Assembly: GCA_030446625.1 (NCBI GenBank)
Contig: JAUJMY010000024.1
Location: forward strand, 1-36,116
Length of the DNA: 36,116 nt
Reading direction: 5' to 3'
From: Gaiellaceae bacterium
GTDB lineage: Bacteria; Actinomycetota; Thermoleophilia; Gaiellales; Gaiellaceae
Numbering within the stretch: position 1 is the first letter of the stretch; the number at the start of each line of letters is the position of its first letter. Below, one piece after another: positions 30,735 to 36,116 of this stretch. The notes under the pieces are model-generated. The model did not search any database. It was not told the DNA's origin and saw only the letters and a program-made list of their open reading frames with translations. The translations under genes and the position numbers were made by a program.

Positions 30735-30815
30735 GCCCGCGGCGCTGCGAGGCTCCGAACCGCGTCAGATCCGGGAGGAAGCAGCGCTAAGGATCTCCTC
30801 GCAGGTGCCGCGGCC
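30735..30815 (+). ncRNA. ffs: signal recognition particle RNA, small bacterial type
   Basis: The conserved domain IV core is present: GAACCGCGTCAGATCCGGGA followed by GGAAGCAGC and GCTAAG, the Ffh-binding symmetric/asymmetric loops and GGAA tetraloop region. Flanking arms pair well (CCGCGGCG with the GTGCCGCGG side, then CTGCGAGG with CCTCGCAG), giving one long hairpin of about 80 nt. It is the RNA of the SRP that targets nascent membrane proteins with Ffh. Ends are approximate. The tRNA-Val gene begins 1-2 nt downstream. Confidence 0.9.
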
Positions 30816-30816
30816 T

Positions 30817-30888
30817 GGGCGTGTAGCTCAGCGGGAGAGCGCCCGCTTCACACGCGGGAGGTCACTGGTTCAATCCCAGTCACGCCCA
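30817..30888 (+). tRNA. tRNA-Val (CAC)
   Basis: The cloverleaf is complete. The acceptor is GGGCGTG/CACGCCC and the D arm is GCTC...GAGC. The anticodon stem CCCGC/GCGGG closes loop TTCACAC with anticodon CAC, the T arm is ACTGG-TTCAATC-CCAGT, and the discriminator is A. CCA is not encoded. It is fused directly to the 3' end of the SRP RNA. Confidence 0.96.
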
Positions 30889-30895
30889 TCGAAGA

Positions 30896-30919
30896 AGCCG
30901 CCGGAACGGGCGGCTCTTT
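30896..30919 (+). terminator. terminator after SRP RNA-tRNA-Val
   Basis: AGCCGCC (30896-30902) pairs with GGCGGCT (30909-30915) and is followed by a short CTTT. It lies 7 nt after the tRNA and has a modest T-tract, so confidence is moderate. Confidence 0.6.
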
Positions 30920-30973
30920 CGTGTCCGAGCCGTGCGCGGCGCCGCGCCCACTGGCGTAGCCGCCGCCGGGCCA

Positions 30974-31435
30974 TCAGCCGACCAGCCGGAACACGAGGAT
31001 CTCGGAGCGAGGCGTCCGCCGGAATCGTGTCGCGGTCATCGTTCCGCGCGCGTTGTCGTACAAGCCGGTCCCACCGAGCACGGCGAGCTCGTAGATCTGC
31101 CGAGCGTAGATCGACCCGCCGACGACGATCTTGCCGCGCGGCAGGAAGATCGTGCCGCGACAGCTTCGCGACGGAGGGATCGTGAACGTGCAGAGGACCT
31201 CGGCGTGCCCAATCGGCTTCGGCGTGATCCCCTTGTTGAAGAGGAGCTGCTTGATGATCTCCATGTCGCCCGCGCTGCGTCCCACGCGACCGACGTCGAC
31301 GCGCGTGTAGCGCACGTCACGAGTCGTGATCCGGATCGCCGCCGGCCCGGTCGCGGCCTCTGACTCCCGCTCGAGCGACGCGGCCGGAACGGCAACGACG
31401 ACAGCCAACGCGAGCGCGAGGATTCCCTTGAGCAT
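30974..31435 (-). CDS. secreted allene-oxide-cyclase-like/dirigent-like barrel protein
   Basis: A 153-aa protein with a signal peptide (MLKGILALALAVVVAVPAAS). The body resembles the bacterial AOC-barrel/dirigent-like family: HAEVLCTFTIPPSRSC, then GTIFLPRGKIVVGGSIYAR and the characteristic LAVLGGTGLYDNARGTMTAT. It is extracellular or surface-attached; enzymatic activity is not implied. ATG 31435 is preferred over GTG 31438 because AAAGGAG lies 6 nt upstream of the ATG. That Shine-Dalgarno is inside the histidine kinase gene, whose TGA overlaps this ATG (TGATG). Coupled expression with a two-component system is notable. Confidence 0.78.
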   Translation of the reverse strand: MLKGILALALAVVVAVPAASLERESEAATGPAAIRITTRDVRYTRVDVGRVGRSAGDMEIIKQLLFNKGITPKPIGHAEVLCTFTIPPSRSCRGTIFLPRGKIVVGGSIYARQIYELAVLGGTGLYDNARGTMTATRFRRTPRSEILVFRLVG

Positions 31436-32970
31436 CACGATCTCCTTTCTGCAGCTTTCTCCGCGGCCGGTGTGGCCTTCGGGAGCTCGAGCCAGAACGT
31501 CGAACCCTTCCCTGCCGTACTCGTAAAGCTGAGCTCGCCGCCGTGAGCCTCGACGACGGCGCGCGCGAACGCGAGCCCGAGGCCGCTCCCGGCGATCCCC
31601 TGCTCGGCGGCGTCGCCGCGGAAGAACTTGGTGAAGACGTGCTGCTGGTCGGAGGTCGGGATCCCGAGACCCTCGTCGCGAACGCTTATGCGGACAGAGC
31701 CGTTCTCCTCCTCCCCGACGACCTCGACGAGGCCGCCCGTCGGCGAGTACTTGATCGCGTTCGACAGCAGGTTGCCGACCACCTGGGCGAGCCTGTTCGA
31801 GTCTCCGTGCACCGCCAGCGGCTCATCACGAACGTCGAGCTCGAGGCGATGCGCGCGACTCTGCGCGGTGAAGAGCCGCACCTGCTCGCGGAGCAGCTCC
31901 GTGATGTCGACGAGCTCCTGCGAGAACGCGAGCTTGCCCTCCTCGAGCCGCTGGACGTCGAGGAAGTCGTTGAGCAGCGCCGAGAGGCGGCGGCCCTGCG
32001 CCTCGATGATCTCCAGGTAGTAGCGGCGCGTCTCGTCGTCGACGTCGTGGCGCAGGAGGAACGACGTGAAGCCGAGGACGCTCGCCAGCGGCGTCCGCAC
32101 CTCGTGCGAGACGATGCTGACGAGCTCGGACTTCTGGCGCTCGCTGCGTCGGAGCTGCTCGTTCTGCTCCTCGAGGTCTCTTCGACTCTGCTCGAGCCGC
32201 TCCGCCATCGAGTTGAACGCGCGCGTCAGCTCGCCCACCTCACCGGGACCCCCTTCGCGCAGCCGCAGCGACAGCTCTCCGCCCGCGAGCCTCGTCGCGC
32301 CCACCGCGACGCTGCGCACGGGGTGGCCGACGGAGCGCGCGAGGTAGAGGCCGAAGAGGACGATCAGCGCCGCGGACCCGACGAGACCTCCGATCCCCAG
32401 CACGAGCGCTCGGCGTGCTTCGCGCTCGGCCGAGGCGGCGCTCGCGGCCGCGAGCACGTTCTCCGCGTTGAGGACGAGGGAGAAGTCCCGGCGGATCTCG
32501 TCCGTCCGCCGCTTCCCCTCCACGACGGCTACGCCCCTGCTGGCGACGGCGGGCGTCTCGCGCGCGATCTGCACGAGCGGGATCGAGTACTCGTCGACGT
32601 AGTCCCGGATGCGCGTCGCGAGCCTCCGCGCGCGGCGTCGCTGGAGCTCGCTCGCGAACGGCAATCGCTCGAAGCGCGCCAACGAAGACGGGAGCTCCAT
32701 CCGCGCGCGCCTCCACGGGTCGAGAAAGCGCTCCTCGCGCGTCAGCGCGAAGCCGCGAACGCTCGTCTCGAGATCGACGACGAGGTTCTCGAGCTGCAGC
32801 GTCGCAACCGTCACGTCCTTCGCCCGTGCCTCGCGCAGCGTCGCGTCGCGGAGCGCCGAGACGGCGGCGAGGAACGTGACGAAAACCGCGATCACGATGA
32901 CGGCGAGCACGACGCTCGCGCCGAGCAGTCTCCGCGTCAGCGTCGCGCCTCTGAACGGTCGGGCGCTCAA
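31435..32970 (-). CDS. membrane sensor histidine kinase (CHASE3-HAMP-HisKA-HATPase)
   Basis: A 511-aa kinase with two membrane helices (about 15-38 and 187-210) flanking a CHASE3-like helical sensor (LENLVVDLETSVRGFALTRE). HAMP (210-262) and a coiled coil (ERLEQSRRDLEEQNEQLRRS) follow, then HisKA with phospho-acceptor H289 in SIVSHEVRTPLASVLGF. The ATPase domain has N-box VVGNLLSNAIKYSP, G1 RDEGLGIP and G2 GSGLGLAFARAVVEAHGGE. It autophosphorylates and presumably donates to the adjacent response regulator. TTG 32970 overlaps the regulator stop (TTGA). Confidence 0.93.
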   Translation of the reverse strand: MSARPFRGATLTRRLLGASVVLAVIVIAVFVTFLAAVSALRDATLREARAKDVTVATLQLENLVVDLETSVRGFALTREERFLDPWRRARMELPSSLARFERLPFASELQRRRARRLATRIRDYVDEYSIPLVQIARETPAVASRGVAVVEGKRRTDEIRRDFSLVLNAENVLAAASAASAEREARRALVLGIGGLVGSAALIVLFGLYLARSVGHPVRSVAVGATRLAGGELSLRLREGGPGEVGELTRAFNSMAERLEQSRRDLEEQNEQLRRSERQKSELVSIVSHEVRTPLASVLGFTSFLLRHDVDDETRRYYLEIIEAQGRRLSALLNDFLDVQRLEEGKLAFSQELVDITELLREQVRLFTAQSRAHRLELDVRDEPLAVHGDSNRLAQVVGNLLSNAIKYSPTGGLVEVVGEEENGSVRISVRDEGLGIPTSDQQHVFTKFFRGDAAEQGIAGSGLGLAFARAVVEAHGGELSFTSTAGKGSTFWLELPKATPAAEKAAERRS

Positions 32971-33350
32971 GGGCGTGCGAGCAGCTCCTCGACGACGGCG
33001 CGCAGCTCGTCCGGGTCGAACGGCTTCGGGAGGAACCGGTCGGCCCCGGCCGCGATCGCCTCGTCGGCTGTGTGGCTCCAGGCGCTGACGACCACGACCC
33101 GCGTATCGCGAATCGCGGGGTCGTTGCGCACCTCGGCGAGAACGGCGAGGCCGCTCAGCCGCGGGAGCATCAGGTCGAGGACGACGAGGTCGGGCTGGAG
33201 TTCGCGCGCGAGGTGGAGCGCCTGTGGCCCGTCGACCGCGTCGACGAACCGGTACGGATGCTCGACCGCTGCGCGGATGAGCTCGCGGAGGTCGGGCTCG
33301 TCCTCGCAGATGAGGATCGTCTTCTCGTTCGTCGCTCGCGTCGGTTCCAC
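32967..33350 (-). CDS. single-domain response regulator (receiver only)
   Basis: A 127-aa CheY-like receiver without an output domain. Acidic pocket E16/D17 (ILICEDEPDLREL), phospho-acceptor D59 (DLVVLDLMLPRLSG), S89 as the switch Ser/Thr (VVVVSAWSH) and K109 (FLPKPFDPDEL) are all present. It starts at GTG 33350 and is the first gene of the regulator-kinase-barrel protein operon. Having no DNA-binding domain, it likely acts through protein contact or a phosphorelay. Confidence 0.93.
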   Translation of the reverse strand: MEPTRATNEKTILICEDEPDLRELIRAAVEHPYRFVDAVDGPQALHLARELQPDLVVLDLMLPRLSGLAVLAEVRNDPAIRDTRVVVVSAWSHTADEAIAAGADRFLPKPFDPDELRAVVEELLARP

Positions 33351-33573
33351 GTGGTGAGCTGCTAGGAAGCTCTCGCTACGCGCCAGCTACACGCGGGGCT
33401 TCGGTTCGGGCACTGACTGTGCTCCGATCTCCGTCACCCGTCTCGCGTCTCGCGCGCACCTGCAGAGCCCCAGTCCCCGGTGATCGTCCGCGTCAAGCTA
33501 AGCACGGCGCGCGCGTCGCGGCCATCCCTCCGGTGGAACGACGACTCTAGTCGCGCGACCGACGGCGCCCGGC

Positions 33574-34788
33574 TCAGAGGAGCTGCCACTCGTCGTTGCG
33601 CAGGATCGGCACGTCGCTTCCGTCGCGCCCGATGCCGTCCACCTCGACGTCGGGGCCGCCGATCATGAAGTCGGTGTGGACGCCCGACTCGTTGACGAGC
33701 GCGCGCCGCTCCTCGTCGTTCAGCTCGAGCGCGCCCTGCACGCCCTTCGGGATCCCCTGGCCATAGGCGATGTGGCACGACGCGTTCTCGTCGAAGAGCG
33801 TGTTGAAGAACGTGACTCCGGTCTGGCCGACGCGCGACGTGCCGTCCACGAGCGCGATCTCGCCCAGCATCCGCGCGCCCTCGTCGGCCTCGAGCTGCGC
33901 ACGGACGACCTCCTCGCCGGAAGACGCGCGCATGTCCGCGACGCGGCCGCGTTCGAAGCGGAGCTCGAGGTCGCGCACGATCGTCCCCTGGAGCGCGAGC
34001 GGCATCGTCGCGCGGACCGTGCCTTCGGTGCGGCGGAAGTCGGGCGTGGTGAAGACCTCCTCGGTCGGCATGTTCGGCACGAAGCGCGAACCCGTCGCTG
34101 CGCTCGCCTCCGCCGAGTTCCACACCGACTGCTCGTGCAGCCCGACCGTCAGGTCCGTCCCGGGACCGCGGAAGCGGATCGAGTCGAACCGGCGCTCGTT
34201 GAGCGTCCGCGCCCGCTGCTCGAGCATGCGGACGTGCTCGCGCCACGCGGACACCGGATCGTCCTCGTCGAGCCGGACGCTCGTCGCGATCGCGTCCCAG
34301 AGCCGCGCGACGTCGGGCTCGCCGAAGACCGTGCGCGCCCACCCTTTGGTGGGGGAGCCCACGATCGTCCAGTGGATCCGCTCGTCCGTGATCTGTCGCA
34401 GGTAGACGGCCTGGAGCTCCTTCTGCCGCGAGAGACCGACGCGCCGTTCGTCGAGCTGCGCGAACAGCTCCGGGTCCGGGTCGCCGGTGATCGAGACGAG
34501 CGCCCCGCCCTCGTCGCCGAGCGCGCTGATCCGCGCGAGGTTCCACGGCTGTGACCAACCGATCATCTCCTCGGGCGCGCGCGCGATGCGCTCGTAGGCG
34601 CTCAGCTTGTCGGAGTAGGAGACGTCGACGAAGCGCGCGCCTGCCTCGTACGCGGCCCGAACGACCGCGCGGACGAACGGGGCGTGCTCGAGGTACCCGT
34701 CGACGAAGACGAGTTGCCCCTCCCGCACGTTCGCGCCCACGCGTACCGCTAGCTCCGCATACGCGGCGAGCCTGCCGTCTGTTGCCAT
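33574..34788 (-). CDS. M29 family aminopeptidase (thermophilic aminopeptidase type)
   Basis: A 404-aa cytosolic metallo-aminopeptidase resembling AmpS/AmpT. The N-terminal domain has [20 protein letters not shown]. Predicted metal ligands are E243/E244 in [13 protein letters not shown]310 in LGEIALVD, H339 in [13 protein letters not shown], and H371 and D373 in [13 protein letters not shown]. Length is typical. It releases N-terminal residues with broad specificity. ATG 34788 lies 6 nt after a TAAGGT hexamer, so the start codon would be at +1. About 220 nt without a gene (33351-33573) separate it from the response regulator start; I see no structured element there. Confidence 0.93.
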   Translation of the reverse strand: MATDGRLAAYAELAVRVGANVREGQLVFVDGYLEHAPFVRAVVRAAYEAGARFVDVSYSDKLSAYERIARAPEEMIGWSQPWNLARISALGDEGGALVSITGDPDPELFAQLDERRVGLSRQKELQAVYLRQITDERIHWTIVGSPTKGWARTVFGEPDVARLWDAIATSVRLDEDDPVSAWREHVRMLEQRARTLNERRFDSIRFRGPGTDLTVGLHEQSVWNSAEASAATGSRFVPNMPTEEVFTTPDFRRTEGTVRATMPLALQGTIVRDLELRFERGRVADMRASSGEEVVRAQLEADEGARMLGEIALVDGTSRVGQTGVTFFNTLFDENASCHIAYGQGIPKGVQGALELNDEERRALVNESGVHTDFMIGGPDVEVDGIGRDGSDVPILRNDEWQLL

Positions 34789-34794
34789 CGCGCA

Positions 34795-34800
34795 ACCTTA
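34795..34800 (-). promoter_or_regulatory. -10 hexamer TAAGGT of the M29 aminopeptidase
   Basis: Minus-strand TAAGGT ends 6 nt before the ATG. It is back-to-back with TAGGTT of the divergent gene, 27 nt away, the same geometry as the idh/gltA pair. Confidence 0.45.
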
Positions 34801-34827
34801 CTCGGAGGCTGCTGCTCGGCCCGCTGA

Positions 34828-34833
34828 TAGGTT
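34828..34833 (+). promoter_or_regulatory. -10 hexamer TAGGTT of the 84-aa membrane protein
   Basis: TAGGTT ends 7 nt before the GTG at 34841. No other ribosome or promoter signal is seen. Confidence 0.4.
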
Positions 34834-34840
34834 CCGCGCC

Positions 34841-35095
34841 GTGCTCCTCGGACTGACGAGCGGCCAGAAGCTCGGGCTCCTGCTGGCGGCCGGCACCTTC
34901 ATCGTCTTCGCGCTCGCCTCGTCGTTCCTCTTCCCGCGACGCAACCCGAACTTCCCCGGCGAGCGCGGCGTCGGCGTCTACAGCGCGATCGTCGCCGCGT
35001 TCTTCGTCGGCATGATGGCCGCGATGTTCCTCCTCGCCCGTGAGGACGAGGAGGAGCACCGCGAGGAAGCCGCTGCGCTGCTGCAGCACTTGTAG
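34841..35095 (+). CDS. small membrane protein, 84 aa
   Basis: GTG start; sequence begins MLLGLTSGQKLGLLLAAGTF and forms a first helix through IVFALASSFLF. A polar loop PRRNPNFPGERGVGVYS precedes a second helix (AIVAAFFVGMMAAMFLLA) and a charged Glu-rich tail (REDEEEHREEAAALLQ). The layout suggests a subunit or assembly factor of a membrane complex, but no family is recognised. It is divergent from the M29 peptidase with a 52-nt gap. Confidence 0.75.
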   Translation: MLLGLTSGQKLGLLLAAGTFIVFALASSFLFPRRNPNFPGERGVGVYSAIVAAFFVGMMAAMFLLAREDEEEHREEAAALLQHL

Positions 35096-35200
35096 ATGTC
35101 GGCTGCGCGCGATCCGTCGCCGCGTGAGCCGTAGTCAGTCGTCGCGCCTCCGGAGTATGCGCGAGGCGGCCCCCGCCCTCCGGCGGCTAGACGACGAGGC

Positions 35201-35446
35201 TCGCGCGATCTCCGCAAGGGGCGTAAGGAAACGGGCGGACGCATCGCGCGACGGACGCAGACTTGGCGCGACCTCTACCGCCGCCGCTCTGCCGTCGAAC
35301 GCGAGTTCGGGCGCTTGAAGCACGAGTACGGCCTCATCGTGCGTGTCCGTGGACTCTCCGAGGTCGCGTTCACGGCCGATGTTTGCATGCTCGCGCGGCT
35401 CCGCCTCGCGCTAGAACGGGCGCGCGCAGTCCCGCTCGCAGCGTAG
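35201..35446 (+). pseudogene. C-terminal remnant of a DDE transposase
   Basis: An in-frame stretch without a start codon reads RKETGRIARRTQTWRDLYRR, then RSAVEREFGRLKHEYGLIVR and VRGLSEVAFTADVCMLARL before TAG. The YRRRSAVEREFGRLK...VRG pattern is the third catalytic block of IS4/IS5/IS1182-type transposases, where the Glu completes the DDE triad. The first two Asp blocks and inverted repeats are missing. The region just upstream (35100-35200) shows no gene. Confidence 0.7.
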
Positions 35447-35469
35447 GTTTTTGCTCCTCAAGTGCCGGA

Positions 35470-35475
35470 TATAAG
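35470..35475 (+). promoter_or_regulatory. -10-like TATAAG before the 36-aa membrane peptide
   Basis: TATAAG ends 8 nt before GTG 35484; it is the most A/T-rich hexamer in this interval and matches TATAAT at five of six positions. Confidence 0.45.
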
Positions 35476-35483
35476 AGACGGGC

Positions 35484-35594
35484 GTGCCTCTGGCCCTCTC
35501 CACCGTCGCAATAGTCGCGATAGCCGCCGTGGTCGTCGTGGCGCTCATCGCACTGATGTACATCGTCCCGCGCGGAGGCAGACGACGCGGCTAG
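35484..35594 (+). CDS. single-helix membrane peptide, 36 aa
   Basis: The GTG start gives VPLALSTVAIVAIAAVVVVA, continuing LIALMYIVPRGGRRRG. It is one transmembrane helix with a positively charged cytoplasmic end (RGGRRRG). The near-consensus -10 element 8 nt upstream and clean coding sequence favour a real gene. Its TAG is part of a CTAG at 35591-35594. Function unknown; small membrane-complex subunit or regulator are both possible. Confidence 0.55.
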   Translation: MPLALSTVAIVAIAAVVVVALIALMYIVPRGGRRRG

Positions 35595-35840
35595 CGAAGC
35601 GCAAACCCGGTTTGCACTAGCGGCAGCACGTTTTTCGCCTCATTTCGCCAATCCCTCCTAAAGCCGCGTCGGCGGCCCTGAGGCGTTCCCCGACCGCCAT
35701 CGGACGGACGGAAGCACACCGCTTCCGGCCGTCGCGACGCGCGTCTACCTCGCGTGAATGTTCCTCGCCGTCGCGCGGCCCCCGCCGCGGCGGCGTCGCG
35801 CAGTAGCGCTTGAACCGTGCGGAACGGCCACGCCGCCGGA

Positions 35841-35857
35841 GCCGGGCTCAGCCCGGC
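35841..35857. repeat. hairpin GCCGGGC-TCA-GCCCGGC
   Basis: A perfect 7-bp stem with a TCA triloop; no T-run adjoins it on either side. Confidence 0.6.
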
Positions 35858-35905
35858 GGGAGGCGAAGAGAGCATCCGCAAAGCAACAGCGATGAGGAGG
35901 GGGCT

Positions 35906-35932
35906 CGCGGGGGAACCACGGGTTCCCCCGCG
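35906..35932 (-). repeat. 12-bp perfect hairpin downstream of tRNA-Ser(GGA)
   Basis: CGCGGGGGAACC (35906-35917) pairs completely with GGTTCCCCCGCG (35921-35932) around ACG. It sits 6 nt beyond the tRNA 3' end on the minus strand, where a terminator or processing stem would be expected, but no T-run follows. Confidence 0.6.
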
Positions 35933-35938
35933 CTCAAG

Positions 35939-36027
35939 CGGAGAGGGCGGGCTTTGAACCCGCGAGGCCCCTTTCGGTACCTAAGCGATTTCCAGTCGCG
36001 CTCCGTCGGCCGCTCGGACACCTCTCC
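35939..36027 (-). tRNA. tRNA-Ser (GGA)
   Basis: On the minus strand the acceptor GGAGAGG pairs with CCTCTCC, discriminator G. The anticodon stem GCGACT-GGA-AATCGC gives anticodon GGA. A long class II variable arm (TTAGGTACCGAAAGGGGCCT region) and T arm GCGGG-TTCAAAG-CCCGC follow. Length 89 nt. CCA is not encoded. Confidence 0.95.
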
Positions 36028-36061
36028 GCGCGGACGCCCACCCGAGCGTCGGGGGAAAGTT

Positions 36062-36116
36062 CGGCGGGGGAGGGATTTGAACCCTAGACCCGCGGTCCCG
36101 CCGGTAACGGTTTTCG
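36062..36116 (-). tRNA. tRNA-Ser, partial (probably CGA)
   Basis: Only the 3' part lies in the window. On the minus strand it shows CGAAAACCGT (anticodon CGA followed by the 3' anticodon stem), a long variable arm and T loop GGGTTCAAATCCC. The acceptor 3' strand is CCCCGCC with discriminator G. The anticodon is read from the very last three bases, so the isoacceptor is provisional. Confidence 0.8.

Larger units (their letters stand above)
35595..35938. other. 344-nt stretch without a confident gene, with two hairpins
   Basis: No convincing protein is seen. A 96-codon minus-strand frame (35881-35591) ends NEAKNVLPLVQTGFALR and shares CTAG with the 36-aa gene, but its middle is Arg/Gly-rich and it lacks a ribosome site. 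Two perfect hairpins lie at 35841-35857 and 35906-35932. The composition is a little more A/T-rich than neighbouring genes. It may be a decayed repeat or spacer next to the transposase remnant. Confidence 0.4.

Noticed and set aside
35591..35881. 96-codon minus-strand ORF ending NEAKNVLPLVQTGFALR
   Set aside because: Some normal-looking residues at the end, but no ribosome site, an Arg/Gly-rich middle and no family; left as an uncertain stretch.
1..36116. CRISPR array or prophage
   Set aside because: No regularly spaced direct repeats, cas-like genes or phage structural genes were seen.

Overview
The window is very GC-rich chromosomal DNA from a high-GC Gram-positive bacterium. Gene order (dnaX - ybaB - recR - lysC - asd), a biotin carboxylase/BCCP fusion, frequent GTG and TTG starts and near-absent intergenic space point to Actinomycetota. 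My best guess is a Thermoleophilia-like lineage (Gaiellales/Solirubrobacterales); that placement is inference from the style of the proteins, not a search.

Layout. 1-5.0 kb: a broken NlpC/P60 hydrolase at the left edge, a small acidic protein, pgsA, an acyl-CoA carboxylase alpha subunit and a sucrase/ferredoxin-like protein. 4.4-6.3 kb: a minus-strand unit made of an Asp-rich 46-residue peptide, a JmjC/cupin-type Fe(II)/2-oxoglutarate oxygenase and a second cupin; this is the least ordinary part of the window. 6.4-20 kb: central carbon metabolism, with sucC - methyltransferase - sucD, a Lon-like PDZ protease, an atypical SDR, mdh and isocitrate dehydrogenase divergent from citrate synthase, a HEAT-like protein, a tandem xerC-xerD pair, and pckA followed convergently by a decayed LuxR-family regulator. 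20-24 kb: sdhA, sdhB and an HdrB-like third subunit, which together look like a class E succinate:quinone oxidoreductase. 24-30.7 kb: metallophosphoesterase, Asp23 and GNAT genes, then asd, lysC, recR, a small membrane protein, ybaB and dnaX on the minus strand. 30.7-33.4 kb: SRP RNA fused end-to-end with tRNA-Val, then a response regulator / sensor kinase / secreted barrel-protein operon. 33.5-36.1 kb: an M29 aminopeptidase, two small membrane proteins, a transposase remnant and two tRNA-Ser genes.

Together the genes give a large share of a TCA cycle (citrate synthase, isocitrate dehydrogenase, succinyl-CoA synthetase, succinate dehydrogenase, malate dehydrogenase) plus PEP carboxykinase as the exit to gluconeogenesis. 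Aconitase, 2-oxoglutarate dehydrogenase and fumarase are not in the window.

Two sequence-level habits recur. Many transcription units have a TANNNT -10 hexamer only 6-10 nt before the start codon and no Shine-Dalgarno, suggesting leaderless mRNAs. Convergent gene pairs repeatedly end on one shared CTAG, which supplies a TAG stop to both strands. The sequence around 18.4-19.9 kb carries several apparent indels (pckA 3' end, luxR) that are either decay or sequence error.
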